From Bacillota bacterium (lineage in GTDB: Bacteria; Bacillota; Clostridia; DSM-8532): a DNA stretch of 28,636 nucleotides. The position numbers and the translations under genes were made by a program. Numbering within the stretch: position 1 is the stretch's first letter; each line of letters opens with the position of its first letter. The stretch lies in contig JAEYPI010000029.1 in NCBI GenBank assembly GCA_023410885.1, forward strand, positions 1 through 28,636, written 5' to 3'. The notes below the pieces were generated by a model. The model worked only from the letters and a program-made list of their open reading frames with translations. It was not told the origin of the DNA and ran no database searches. Below are positions 8,374 through 14,985 of this stretch, piece after piece.

Positions 8374-8410
8374 AAAAAAAACGAGCTGATTTTCAATCAA
8401 CTCGTTTTTT
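8374..8410. terminator. bidirectional terminator between ogg and the tRNA genes
   Basis: The stem ACGAG-C-TGAT / ATCA-A-CTCGT (8381-8390 with 8396-8405) is flanked by an A-run on the left and a T-run on the right. It can end ogg transcripts on the plus strand and the tRNA transcript on the minus strand. Confidence 0.85.
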
Positions 8411-8484
8411 GGTGACCCCAAGGGGATTCGAACCCCTGTTACAGCCGTGAAAGGGCCGTGTCTTGACCACTTGACCATGGGGCC
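8410..8484 (-). tRNA. tRNA-Glu (anticodon UUC)
   Basis: The cloverleaf is complete on the minus strand. The acceptor GGCCCCA pairs with TGGGGTC, the anticodon loop is CTTTCAC (anticodon TTC), the T arm is AGGGG-TTCGAAT-CCCCT, the discriminator is A, and CCA is encoded. It is 75 nt long with CCA. It is probably cotranscribed behind the tRNA-Met gene and ends at the terminator that follows directly. Confidence 0.97.
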
Positions 8485-8488
8485 ATTT

Positions 8489-8565
8489 TGGTAGCGGCGG
8501 TAGGAATTGAACCAACGACACTGCGGGTATGAACCGCATGCTCTAGCCATCTGAGCTACGCCGCC
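8489..8565 (-). tRNA. tRNA-Met, elongator (anticodon CAU)
   Basis: The acceptor GGCGGCG pairs with CGCCGCT (G1-U72), the anticodon stem is TGCGG/CCGCA, the loop TTCATAC gives CAT, and CCA is encoded (77 nt). It is elongator and not initiator because position 1 is paired; the overall sequence also resembles elongator Met and not the lysidine-type tRNA-Ile2. The T stem GTTGG/CCTAC has one U-U mismatch at 51-63. Four bases separate it from tRNA-Glu. Confidence 0.94.
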
Positions 8566-8602
8566 ACATCTTTCATCACGCACTGCCTCGTGACGCTATT
8601 AC

Positions 8603-8631
8603 ATAATAACAGAGACAGAATGGCTGGTCAA
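8603..8631 (-). promoter_or_regulatory. promoter of the tRNA-Met/tRNA-Glu unit
   Basis: On the minus strand TTGACC (8626-8631), a 17-base spacer and TATTAT (8603-8608) form a strong vegetative promoter about 38 bases before tRNA-Met. Confidence 0.8.
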
Positions 8632-8672
8632 GTACTTTTTTGAAAAAAAGACGACAAACAATGACAACTTCC

Positions 8673-8702
8673 TTGATTAATTTTTTCCAGTTGTGTTATC
8701 CT
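8673..8702 (+). promoter_or_regulatory. possible promoter of the DUF6062 gene
   Basis: TTGATT (8673-8678), an 18-base spacer and TATCCT (8697-8702), with a TG one base ahead of the -10, lie about 48 bases before the start codon. The -10 is weak, so the call is tentative. Confidence 0.35.
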
Positions 8703-8749
8703 ATAAACATTAGTAGATATGAGGATTTAAGTTGATTTGGGGGATTAAG

Positions 8750-9529
8750 ATGAAAGAGAGAATATATTCCATTCCCATTAATGAAGCTTTCGATCAGGAT
8801 ACGGAGTGTCCGCTCTGTATTTGCGAGCGTAAATTGGAAAGTGATGCTCTCGAATATCATCTTGGCCCTGCCATGATGGAGCCGGATAGTCGGATTGAAA
8901 CCAATCGGACAGGTTTTTGTGGGTACCATTTTGCAAAGCTCTATAACCTCCATCAGAACAGACTGCCCTTGGGGTTGGTCATTGATACCCATATGGTGGA
9001 GCAGATTGGAGCGATTGAGGCTATTTATAAGAAGCAAGAGCACGCGATAAAAAAAGAAAGCGAAAAGGGCCTTTTGGATTCTGCCATGGACAGCCTTAAA
9101 GGCAGGAAAACTGTGTCGTCAAAGATTGTAGAAGAGCTTATAAAAAAGCTTTCGGAGCTTCAGGATAGTTGTGCGGTGTGCGACAGAATGAACGGTAATA
9201 TGGACAAGCTCATTGATAACACCCTTTACCTCTATAGTAAAGAGCCGGAATTTAAGGAGAAGTTTTATGCTTCAAAGGGCTTCTGCCTTAAACACTTTAA
9301 TATGCTCCTTAAAAAGGCCCAGGATGAGTTTTCACCTGCTCGTTTGGCAGAGCTGTTAACGGGGCTGCTGCCGTTGGAGATGGAGGCTCTGAAACGGGTT
9401 CAGGGAGATGTGAACCATTTCACCAAGATGTTTGATTACCGCAATCAGGGAGCGGATTGGAAGAATTCAAAGGATGCTGTGCCCAGAAGTATTGAAAAGC
9501 TGGTGGGGCCCTGTGAGCTTAAACGATAA
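8750..9529 (+). CDS. DUF6062 family protein
   Basis: This protein (259 aa) resembles DUF6062 proteins of clostridia and has no known function. It is soluble by inspection, with no signal peptide or membrane span. Two CxxC pairs stand out: CPLCICE near residue 19 and CAVCDRMN near 140. Each is followed by a further FC-x2-H pattern (FCGYHFAKL near 62, FCLKHFNML near 173), so the protein looks like an internal duplication of a possible metal-binding unit (inference). The ATG at 8750 is used because GGGGG lies six bases upstream; a TTG at 8732 would add six residues. It lies directly before mazG, 28 bp away, and may be cotranscribed. Confidence 0.7.
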   Translation: MKERIYSIPINEAFDQDTECPLCICERKLESDALEYHLGPAMMEPDSRIETNRTGFCGYHFAKLYNLHQNRLPLGLVIDTHMVEQIGAIEAIYKKQEHAIKKESEKGLLDSAMDSLKGRKTVSSKIVEELIKKLSELQDSCAVCDRMNGNMDKLIDNTLYLYSKEPEFKEKFYASKGFCLKHFNMLLKKAQDEFSPARLAELLTGLLPLEMEALKRVQGDVNHFTKMFDYRNQGADWKNSKDAVPRSIEKLVGPCELKR

Positions 9530-9557
9530 CTAAGAGACAGACCTTAAGGAGAAAACA

Positions 9558-10364
9558 ATGAAGAAAGAACGTTATACCTATCAGGATTTATTGGATATTA
9601 TAGCGCGGCTACGGGCACCCGATGGTTGTCCATGGGACCGGGAGCAGGACCATAAAACTCTTAAACGTTATCTTATAGAAGAATCTTATGAGGTGCTGGA
9701 GGCCATTGATGAAGAAAGCCCCCATAAGCTTTGCGACGAGCTGGGGGATCTGCTCCTGCAGGTGGTGCTCCATTCCCAGATTGCAAAAGAAAACAATCAA
9801 TTTGATATGAATGATGTTATCCACGGCGTAAGTGCCAAAATGATCAACCGCCATCGGCATGTCTTTGGTGAAGAAGAAGCCCAGACCCCTGATGAGGTGA
9901 TGAAGATTTGGGAAAAGGTCAAAAAGGATGAAAAGGGTCATGAGACCCAGACCCAGGTTTTAAAAGATGTTCCGGGCAATCTTCCGGCACTCATGCGAAG
10001 CTTCAAGGTACAACAGAAGGCGGCTCAGGTTGGTTTTGACTGGGATGATGTAGGAGATGCGCTATTAAAGGTAAAAGAGGAAGTTAATGAGCTGGAAGAG
10101 GCGTATCGTATAGGTGAAGCCGCTCATGTAGAAGAAGAACTCGGGGATTTGCTCTTTGCGGTGGTTAATGTATCACGTTTTCTTAAGGTTCAACCGGAGT
10201 TAGCGCTCACGGCCACAGTGAAGAAGTTCATCCGGCGGTTTGAGTTTGTGGAGACCAAGGCCCTTGAACAGGGAAGACAATTGAAGGAGATGTCCCTAAA
10301 GGAGATGGATGCCTTGTGGGATGAGGCTAAAGCGCTGGAGAACAAAGAAAAAGGAGAGGGTTAA
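9558..10364 (+). CDS. mazG: nucleoside triphosphate pyrophosphohydrolase MazG
   Basis: MazG hydrolyses NTPs or dNTPs to the monophosphate and pyrophosphate and is thought to clean nucleotide pools. The protein has 268 aa with two all-alpha MazG domains. The first has PDGCPWDREQDHKTL near residue 20, EESYEVLEA and DELGDLLLQVVLHSQ; the second has KEEVNELEEA near 177 and EEELGDLLFAVVNVSRFL. The EExxE and ExxD magnesium-binding patterns are intact in both. AGGAGA precedes the start. It is the first gene of the conserved mazG-rqcP-yabP-yabQ-divIC neighbourhood; its stop codon abuts the rqcP start. Confidence 0.95.
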   Translation: MKKERYTYQDLLDIIARLRAPDGCPWDREQDHKTLKRYLIEESYEVLEAIDEESPHKLCDELGDLLLQVVLHSQIAKENNQFDMNDVIHGVSAKMINRHRHVFGEEEAQTPDEVMKIWEKVKKDEKGHETQTQVLKDVPGNLPALMRSFKVQQKAAQVGFDWDDVGDALLKVKEEVNELEEAYRIGEAAHVEEELGDLLFAVVNVSRFLKVQPELALTATVKKFIRRFEFVETKALEQGRQLKEMSLKEMDALWDEAKALENKEKGEG

Positions 10365-10604
10365 ATGCGTATTGATAAATTCTTAAAGGTCAGCCGCATT
10401 ATAAAAAGGCGTACACTTGCCAATGAGGCTTGTTCCAAGGAAAAGGTGACCATTAACGGGCGAACGGCCAAGCCCGGCAGTGAGGTTAATGTCGGTGATG
10501 TGGTAGAGATTCGATTTGGAGAAAATCTTACCCGGTTTAAGATTCTTAGAGTGACCGAGCATGTGAAAAAAGAAGAAAGCGCTGAGATGTATGAGCTCCT
10601 GTGA
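10365..10604 (+). CDS. rqcP: S4-domain RNA-binding protein RqcP (YabO)
   Basis: RqcP (YabO in B. subtilis, related to Hsp15) binds stalled 50S subunits with RqcH and supports alanine tailing in ribosome quality control. The 79 residues are essentially one S4 domain: MRIDKFLKVSRIIKRRTLANEAC, then VTINGRTAKPGSEVNVGD. The start codon follows the mazG stop with no gap. The last codons are part of the terminator hairpin. Confidence 0.92.
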   Translation: MRIDKFLKVSRIIKRRTLANEACSKEKVTINGRTAKPGSEVNVGDVVEIRFGENLTRFKILRVTEHVKKEESAEMYELL

Positions 10605-10620
10605 AAACAGGAGCTTTTTT
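10594..10620 (+). terminator. rho-independent terminator overlapping the rqcP stop
   Basis: AGCTCCTGT-GAAA-ACAGGAGCT, a perfect 9-bp stem with a GAAA tetraloop, is followed by five T. The rqcP stop codon lies in the stem and loop. It ends the mazG-rqcP transcript, so yabP probably has its own promoter. Confidence 0.93.
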
Positions 10621-10655
10621 AATGAGGTGGGGAGCGGGCCAAAAGGGGTCTTTTG

Positions 10656-10740
10656 CTTAATTGGTACGAAAGAGTTGTTTGCTGCAGTAACTCGTGTTGA
10701 CTTAATTAGCACAAAGAGGTTGTTATCTTCAGATAGCGCG
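10656..10740. repeat. two degenerate 45-bp direct repeats
   Basis: Units starting CTTAATTGGTACGAAAGAG (10656) and CTTAATTAGCACAAAGAGG (10701) are about two-thirds identical and exactly 45 bp apart. They lie between the rqcP terminator and the 105-bp array, in a stretch without a supported gene (10605-11239). Confidence 0.55.
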
Positions 10741-10743
10741 TAC

Positions 10744-11130
10744 AGTTCCGGTTTCTCGCGGCCCTTGCTTCGCCATAACATATTTCTGCGAAATATGTTA
10801 CTCTTCTTCTCCATTAGCTTTGAATTAATATAAATATAGTCAGTTCCGGTTTCTCGCGTCCCTTGCTTCAGCCATAACATATTTCTGTGAAATATGTTAC
10901 TCTTCAGCCCCACCTCGATTTGATTCAAATTAATGTGTTTAAGGTTAGTTCCATAACCTTGCGTCCCTTGCTTCAGCCATAACATATTTCTTCGCAATAT
11001 GTTACTCTTCAGCCCCACCTCGATTTGATTCAAATTAATGTGTTTAAGGTTAGTTCCATAACCTCGCGTTCCTTGCTTCGCCATAACATATTTCTTCGCA
11101 ATATGTTACTCTTCAGCCCTAGGTTGATTT
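10744..11130. repeat. four tandem repeats (98 and 105 bp) with strong hairpins
   Basis: The units begin near 10745, 10843, 10948 and 11053, each as GTTCC...CTTGCTTC(A)GCCATAACATATT. Each contains a hairpin: TAACATATTTC-TGC-GAAATATGTTA at 10776-10800, an equivalent with loop TGT at 10875-10899, and 9-bp stems TAACATATT/AATATGTTA at 10980-11004 and 11084-11108. Units 2 and 3 share almost the whole 105 bp, including CACCTCGATTTGATTCAAATT. This is the main content of the gene-free stretch between rqcP and yabP. The minus strand has a long open frame through it that codes for a 35-residue repeat, which I regard as a by-product. Confidence 0.9.
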
Positions 11131-11239
11131 GCTTAAACAGCGTTCTAGTTAGTAAGGCTTGTGCATAAAATTCATCGGCGGAACTTTTGTACTTATATTT
11201 GAGTTTGCTTAAGTAATCCAGCAAAGAGGAGGTGCTGTT

Positions 11240-11530
11240 ATGCCTGAAGAACGTAAGGCTTTTGAACAGCGTGCACAAAATATTATTTTGAAGGACAGAA
11301 GACGCCTGATGGTATCGGGAGTGAGACATGTGGAAAGCTTTAATGAGGACTGTATCGTTCTGGATACCGAATTGGGTATTTTAGTGGTCAGGGGTGTGGG
11401 TATGCACATCAATAAGCTTAATGTAGAAACATCCGAGCTTGATGTGGAAGGAGATATAGGTGCTTGCGAATACTTGGACAATGGTCCGCCGCAAAGAAAA
11501 GGAGGCTTCTTCTCGGGGCTTTTCAGATAG
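11240..11530 (+). CDS. yabP: sporulation protein YabP
   Basis: YabP (96 aa) is a YabP/YqfC-family protein needed for normal spore formation and, in B. subtilis, made in the mother cell. The family pattern is visible: an N-terminal helix, LMVSGVRHVESFNEDCIVLDTELGILVVRG, then HINKLNVETSELDVEGDI near residues 60-78, and a glycine-rich tail. A strong AGAGGAGGTG ribosome site lies just before the ATG. No convincing sigma-E promoter could be placed by eye. It is followed 13 bases later by yabQ. Confidence 0.93.
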   Translation: MPEERKAFEQRAQNIILKDRRRLMVSGVRHVESFNEDCIVLDTELGILVVRGVGMHINKLNVETSELDVEGDIGACEYLDNGPPQRKGGFFSGLFR

Positions 11531-11543
11531 AGAGGCTTAGGCT

Positions 11544-12020
11544 ATGCAAAATGACGTAATGTATGAATTGACAGTTTTTGGTGGAGCAGGAGCGGCCGGA
11601 GTTCTGCTAGCCTTTTTATATGATCTCTTTCGACTGAAGCGCCGTGTGGTGAGGACCAAGGCCGCTTTAGTTCATATTGAAGATATCCTGTATTGGCTCT
11701 TTGCTGCCATCATTCTTTTTTTGTCCTCCTATGTGTTAAGCAGCGGCGAAACCCGTGCTTATTTTTATATGGGCTCATTCCTCGGCGGAGTTCTTTATCT
11801 GGGCCTTCTTAGCCATCCCGTACTCTGGATCTTGACCACCGTCATTAGGATTCTCCTCTGGCCCTTTTTAGAGATTTTGAAGTTTTTGAGGCCTGTTTTT
11901 CGTATTATTCTGCTTTTCTTAGGCAAAGTGAAGGGAAAAATCAAACACCGTATGGCTTTGGAGGGTTATCGCATTCGAGTGGACCTTTTTCGACTTCGGA
12001 ACACCTTTACTAAAAAGTAA
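11544..12020 (+). CDS. yabQ: spore cortex membrane protein YabQ
   Basis: YabQ is an integral membrane protein of the outer forespore membrane required for cortex formation in B. subtilis. The 158 residues start with a hydrophobic segment (VFGGAGAAGVLLAFLYDLFRL), the family hallmark, followed by basic residues and further spans at about residues 50-66, 76-95 and 97-135. The C-terminus is basic (KVKGKIKHRMALEGYRIR). It forms an operon with yabP. In most relatives divIC is the next gene; here an 11-kb islet intervenes. Confidence 0.92.
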   Translation: MQNDVMYELTVFGGAGAAGVLLAFLYDLFRLKRRVVRTKAALVHIEDILYWLFAAIILFLSSYVLSSGETRAYFYMGSFLGGVLYLGLLSHPVLWILTTVIRILLWPFLEILKFLRPVFRIILLFLGKVKGKIKHRMALEGYRIRVDLFRLRNTFTKK

Positions 12021-12068
12021 TGCAAGGCAACCCTAAGCAAAGGGTTGTCCTACATAGCAACTGATGAG

Positions 12069-12111
12069 GTAGCTGAAACATAGATATAATTAAGGTTTTA
12101 GCTACTTTTTT
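12069..12111 (+). terminator. terminator of the yabPQ operon
   Basis: GTAGCTGAAAC (12069-12079) pairs with GTTTTAGCTAC (12095-12105) with one G-U pair across a 15-base loop, followed by six T. A second small hairpin (CAACCCT/AGGGTTG, 12028-12047) lies closer to the stop codon. This terminator marks the left edge of the islet. Confidence 0.8.
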
Positions 12112-12142
12112 ATATCGGCCTAGTAAATTTTATTATTAGATA

Positions 12143-12171
12143 TTGACAGTCGATTTTGGATATATTATTAT
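12143..12171 (+). promoter_or_regulatory. promoter P1 of the gntR gene
   Basis: TTGACA (12143-12148), a 17-base spacer and TATTAT (12166-12171) form a near-consensus vegetative promoter. The -10 is overlapped by the first palindromic operator, so a bound repressor would block it. Confidence 0.75.
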
Positions 12172-12181
12172 AACGTTATAA
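12168..12181. promoter_or_regulatory. operator 1, TTATAACGTTATAA palindrome
   Basis: This perfect 14-bp palindrome overlaps the P1 -10 and likely start point. An identical copy lies 48 bp downstream. The position directly before a gntR gene makes it the likely autoregulatory site (inference from the family). Confidence 0.7.
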
Positions 12182-12202
12182 CCAGTTCAAATCTCGCGCT
12201 AT

Positions 12203-12230
12203 TTGCATCTACTCGTTATAACGTTATAAT
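12203..12230 (+). promoter_or_regulatory. possible second promoter P2 of the gntR gene
   Basis: TTGCAT (12203-12208), a 16-base spacer and TATAAT (12225-12230) form a second candidate, whose -10 lies in the second palindrome. Another TATAAT follows at 12233-12238. It could act in addition to P1. Confidence 0.45.
12216..12229. promoter_or_regulatory. operator 2, TTATAACGTTATAA palindrome
   Basis: This is an exact second copy of the 14-bp palindrome, centre to centre 48 bp from the first. It overlaps the -10 of the candidate P2. Confidence 0.7.
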
Positions 12231-12288
12231 AATATAATCATGAAGAGAAAGATTGAATGGCTTTGGTCATTGCTTTAGGGGTACATAA

Positions 12289-13020
12289 ATGCTAGATTAT
12301 TCTTCACCACTTACGCTGCAATATCAACTGAGGAGCCGGCTGCTTGAGCAGATTGAAAACGGAACTTGGCCGCCGGACCATCAGATTCCCAGTGAAAGGG
12401 AACTCTGTGATACATATGGAGTAAGCCGGATTACTGTGCGTGAAGTGGTAAAGGACTTGGTTCAGGAAGGATATCTGATTAAAAAGCAAGGGAAAGGTAC
12501 CTTTGTGTCTCTTCCTAAATTTGAAGAGCGACTTACAAGCTATTATAGCCTGTCTCAGGAAATTGAAGAAAAGGGTCTAAAATCAGAATTTCAGATTATT
12601 GATTTCAAGAAATGCATCCCCCCGCTTTTTCTGAAGCAGAAGTTTGGGTTATCTGATACTGAGAGCGTTTATGAAATTATACGCCTGAGACTGATTGGTG
12701 AGAAGTTATTTGCTTGGGAAAAAGCCGTGGTACCTTGCTCAATTTTGGAGGGGGCAACAAAAGAGCAAATATCAGCAAAAGGCTTATACCCTACCATCTC
12801 ACACTGCTCAGGTCTAGTGGCCGATGAGGCGGAAGAGGACTTTGAGGCGGCCAATTGTCCTGATGAAATCGCACAGCTTTTAAAACTCAAAAAAAATACA
12901 GCAGTATTGCACTTAACCAGATATACAATAGCTCAGGGTAGATATATTGAATATTGTGAAAGCTATATCCATGGCGAAAGATATAAGTACAAGCATATCT
13001 TGAGGAAAAAGGCATTGTAA
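12289..13020 (+). CDS. GntR-family regulator with UTRA ligand domain
   Basis: The protein (243 aa) has an N-terminal winged helix-turn-helix (about residues 8-75; SERELCDTYGVSRITVREVVKDLVQEG is the recognition region) and a C-terminal UTRA domain (about 90-235; LFAWEKAVVP, IEYCESYIHGERYKY) of the HutC type that usually binds a sugar or sugar phosphate. It is therefore the likely repressor of the islet, relieved by a sugar ligand. AGGGGT eight bases before the ATG is the ribosome site. Both twin palindromes lie between yabQ and this gene. The genes behind it face the same way. Confidence 0.9.
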   Translation: MLDYSSPLTLQYQLRSRLLEQIENGTWPPDHQIPSERELCDTYGVSRITVREVVKDLVQEGYLIKKQGKGTFVSLPKFEERLTSYYSLSQEIEEKGLKSEFQIIDFKKCIPPLFLKQKFGLSDTESVYEIIRLRLIGEKLFAWEKAVVPCSILEGATKEQISAKGLYPTISHCSGLVADEAEEDFEAANCPDEIAQLLKLKKNTAVLHLTRYTIAQGRYIEYCESYIHGERYKYKHILRKKAL

Positions 13021-13062
13021 GGAAAATTAAATAATGATTTACGTTTTTTTGAGGTCCTGGTA

Positions 13063-13184
13063 AAAGATGTAGCCAAGGCTCTATTTTGTTGAGCCTTAAG
13101 AAAGATCGTGAACAGTCAACTTTGAGCTACATTATCTTTACAGTATAAAATCTGGTCGTAAAAACAGCGCTGTCGACCGGTTTT
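13063..13184 (+). promoter_or_regulatory. structured leader upstream of the binding-protein gene
   Basis: The 191-bp gap holds a nested stem-loop: outer ATGTAGC (13067-13073) with GCTACAT (13126-13132), inner AAGGCTC (13075-13081) with GAGCCTT (13091-13097). A second hairpin, CTGGTCG (13152-13158) with CGACCGG (13174-13180), ends in TTTT. A candidate promoter, TTGAGC-N16-TATAAA (13122-13149), lies between them. It matches no riboswitch class I recognise; it could be an attenuator or a processing site. Confidence 0.4.
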
Positions 13185-13211
13185 AGATATTAAGATTTAG
13201 GAGGAATTTTC

Positions 13212-14882
13212 ATGAAAAGAAAATCGTCGATCCTTTCTCTTGTATTGGCTATCGTGATGATTTTTGGAGTGCTCTCCGGTTGCGGAAACACAATCCAGGT
13301 ACAACCCTCAAATCAGCCTTCTTCCAGCCCATCCCAATCATCTAATGCTACACCTGAAAGCACAGCTCCCTCTTATTTGAATGACTCAGCAACATTTCCA
13401 ATTGTCAAAGAGCCCCTTACATTGACAGCCATGGTTTTATTGAGCCCCGCTCAGCCTACCGAATGGAATGATATTTTAGTTTGGCAGGAATATGAGAAAA
13501 TGACAGGCATCCATATTGAATGGGAAGCCTATACCAGTGCGGATATCGTGGAAAAAAGAAATCTTGCATTGGCCAGTGATACCTTGCCGGACATGTTCTT
13601 CAGAACAAAATTACCCGACAATGACATCGCCAAATATGGTGCAGAAGGCTCCTTTATAAAGCTTAATGATTTAATTGACCAATACGCCCCAAACTTTAAA
13701 GCTATTATGGAGCAATATCCCGATGTTAAAAAGGGTATTCCCTTGGCTGACGGAACCATTTATGCCCTACCCAACTTGACCGATTCACCCAGTATTGAAA
13801 TTTATCGTAAGCTGTTTATTAACCAAAAATGGCTCAAGGAAGTGGGAATGTCCTCACCTACCACCACCGACGAGCTCTATAACGTTCTAAAAGCCTTTAG
13901 AACCAAGGACCCCAATAAGAACAGCAAGGAGGATGAAATTCCTTTGACAGCCGACAGTATTGCCGAATTGCTTCAGGTCTTTATAGGAGCCTTCGGACTT
14001 TCTAACCAGGGGACGGGTAACGCTAATTGGGATCTTGATCCTGCAAGCGGTGATTTGAGATTCTATCCTGCTTCCCAAGGCTACAAGGACATGCTGACAT
14101 ACCTTAACAGGCTTTATTCTGAAAAGCTTCTCGAGCAAGAGATTTTTACAACCAGTGGTAAAGACATTCTGGCAAAGAATGAGCAGGAGCTCATTGGAAG
14201 CTTCTCCTTTGCAAATGTATCCTCACGTGCCAACAGCAATGCAGCTGACTTCGCAGGCCTTACTACAGCATTGGCCGGTCCCAGCGGGGAACGTGTCTAT
14301 ACCAGCGCAAGGGGGCATATCGGTTCACGTGGTGCTTTCCTCATTACCAAGTCGAATAAGTATCCTGAGGCAACTATGCGTTGGGTGGATTACTTCTACA
14401 GCGAAGAAGGCACAAAGATGCTTTATCTGGGTAAGGAAGGGGTTTCCTATGCAAAGAAGGCAGACGGCAGCTTCGACTTCCTGCCTGAGATTGTGAATAA
14501 TATTCCCGAAGGATCTTCCTTCGACCAGGTTGTTTCTAAGTATGTTCCTTATGCAGGCGGTTCATTGCCCACCATCATATATGAGGATTTCTTCAAGGGC
14601 GGCGAGACCCAGCCCGTACCCAAGGCCGCTTCTCAGGCACTGGCTCCTTATCTTCCTAAAGAGCTCTGGGCTCCCTTCACCTTTACCGCTGAGGAATTGG
14701 AAAGAAAGGTAGTCCTTGAAACAGATATTATCGGTCTGGTTGACCAGCGTACAGCAGAGTTTATCCAGGGCAAGGTTTCCCTCAGCGAGTTTGATAATTA
14801 TGTTAAGCAGCTTGAGCAAATGGGTCTCAGCGAACTCAAGGAAATCTATAACGCTGCTTATTCCCGGTATAAAAATAACTAG
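13212..14882 (+). CDS. sugar ABC transporter substrate-binding lipoprotein (LplA/YtcQ type)
   Basis: This is an extracellular family 1 solute-binding protein that would deliver a saccharide to the two permeases behind it. The protein has 556 aa. It begins with a lipoprotein signal (MKRKSSILSLVLAIVMIFGVLSGCGN; the lipobox LSGC has its cysteine near residue 25), then a Ser/Thr/Pro/Gln-rich linker to about residue 55, then the binding domain. DPNKNSKEDEIPL near 235 is the calcium-loop-like signature seen in LplA/YtcQ/YtcQ-like proteins that bind oligosaccharides. Tryptophan and aromatic residues are frequent, as expected for sugar stacking. AGGAGGA precedes the start. The substrate cannot be read from sequence. 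Confidence 0.9.
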   Translation: MKRKSSILSLVLAIVMIFGVLSGCGNTIQVQPSNQPSSSPSQSSNATPESTAPSYLNDSATFPIVKEPLTLTAMVLLSPAQPTEWNDILVWQEYEKMTGIHIEWEAYTSADIVEKRNLALASDTLPDMFFRTKLPDNDIAKYGAEGSFIKLNDLIDQYAPNFKAIMEQYPDVKKGIPLADGTIYALPNLTDSPSIEIYRKLFINQKWLKEVGMSSPTTTDELYNVLKAFRTKDPNKNSKEDEIPLTADSIAELLQVFIGAFGLSNQGTGNANWDLDPASGDLRFYPASQGYKDMLTYLNRLYSEKLLEQEIFTTSGKDILAKNEQELIGSFSFANVSSRANSNAADFAGLTTALAGPSGERVYTSARGHIGSRGAFLITKSNKYPEATMRWVDYFYSEEGTKMLYLGKEGVSYAKKADGSFDFLPEIVNNIPEGSSFDQVVSKYVPYAGGSLPTIIYEDFFKGGETQPVPKAASQALAPYLPKELWAPFTFTAEELERKVVLETDIIGLVDQRTAEFIQGKVSLSEFDNYVKQLEQMGLSELKEIYNAAYSRYKNN

Positions 14883-14908
14883 TTCTTTACATATCCAAGA
14901 GTCTTAAC

Positions 14909-14942
14909 AGGTGTGAGGTCCTGATTTATGGGCTTCACACCT
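14909..14942 (+). promoter_or_regulatory. intercistronic hairpin between the binding protein and permease genes
   Basis: AGGTGTGA and TCACACCT form a perfect 8-bp stem with further inner pairing (GGTCC/GGGC) and no T-run. Such hairpins often protect the upstream message, giving more binding protein than permease; that role is inferred. Confidence 0.5.
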
Positions 14943-14985
14943 ATTCTGAAAAAATACGCCGTTTAGCCGGCAAGGGAGTGTTTCG

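Noticed and set aside
8203..8583. 126-codon frame on the minus strand
   Set aside because: It runs through both tRNA genes and the terminator and overlaps ogg.
10383..11084. Long open frame on the minus strand (233 codons) with a 35-residue repeat
   Set aside because: It is antisense to rqcP over its last part, has no convincing ribosome site, and its repeats simply translate the 105-bp hairpin array. Better explained as a by-product of the repeat.
10744..11130. CRISPR array
   Set aside because: The units are 98-105 bp, the sequence between hairpins is itself repeated and not unique, and there are no cas genes.
12121..12290. Catabolite (cre) site before the islet
   Set aside because: No sequence close to the CcpA consensus; the palindromes there are TTATAACGTTATAA and fit a dedicated regulator better.
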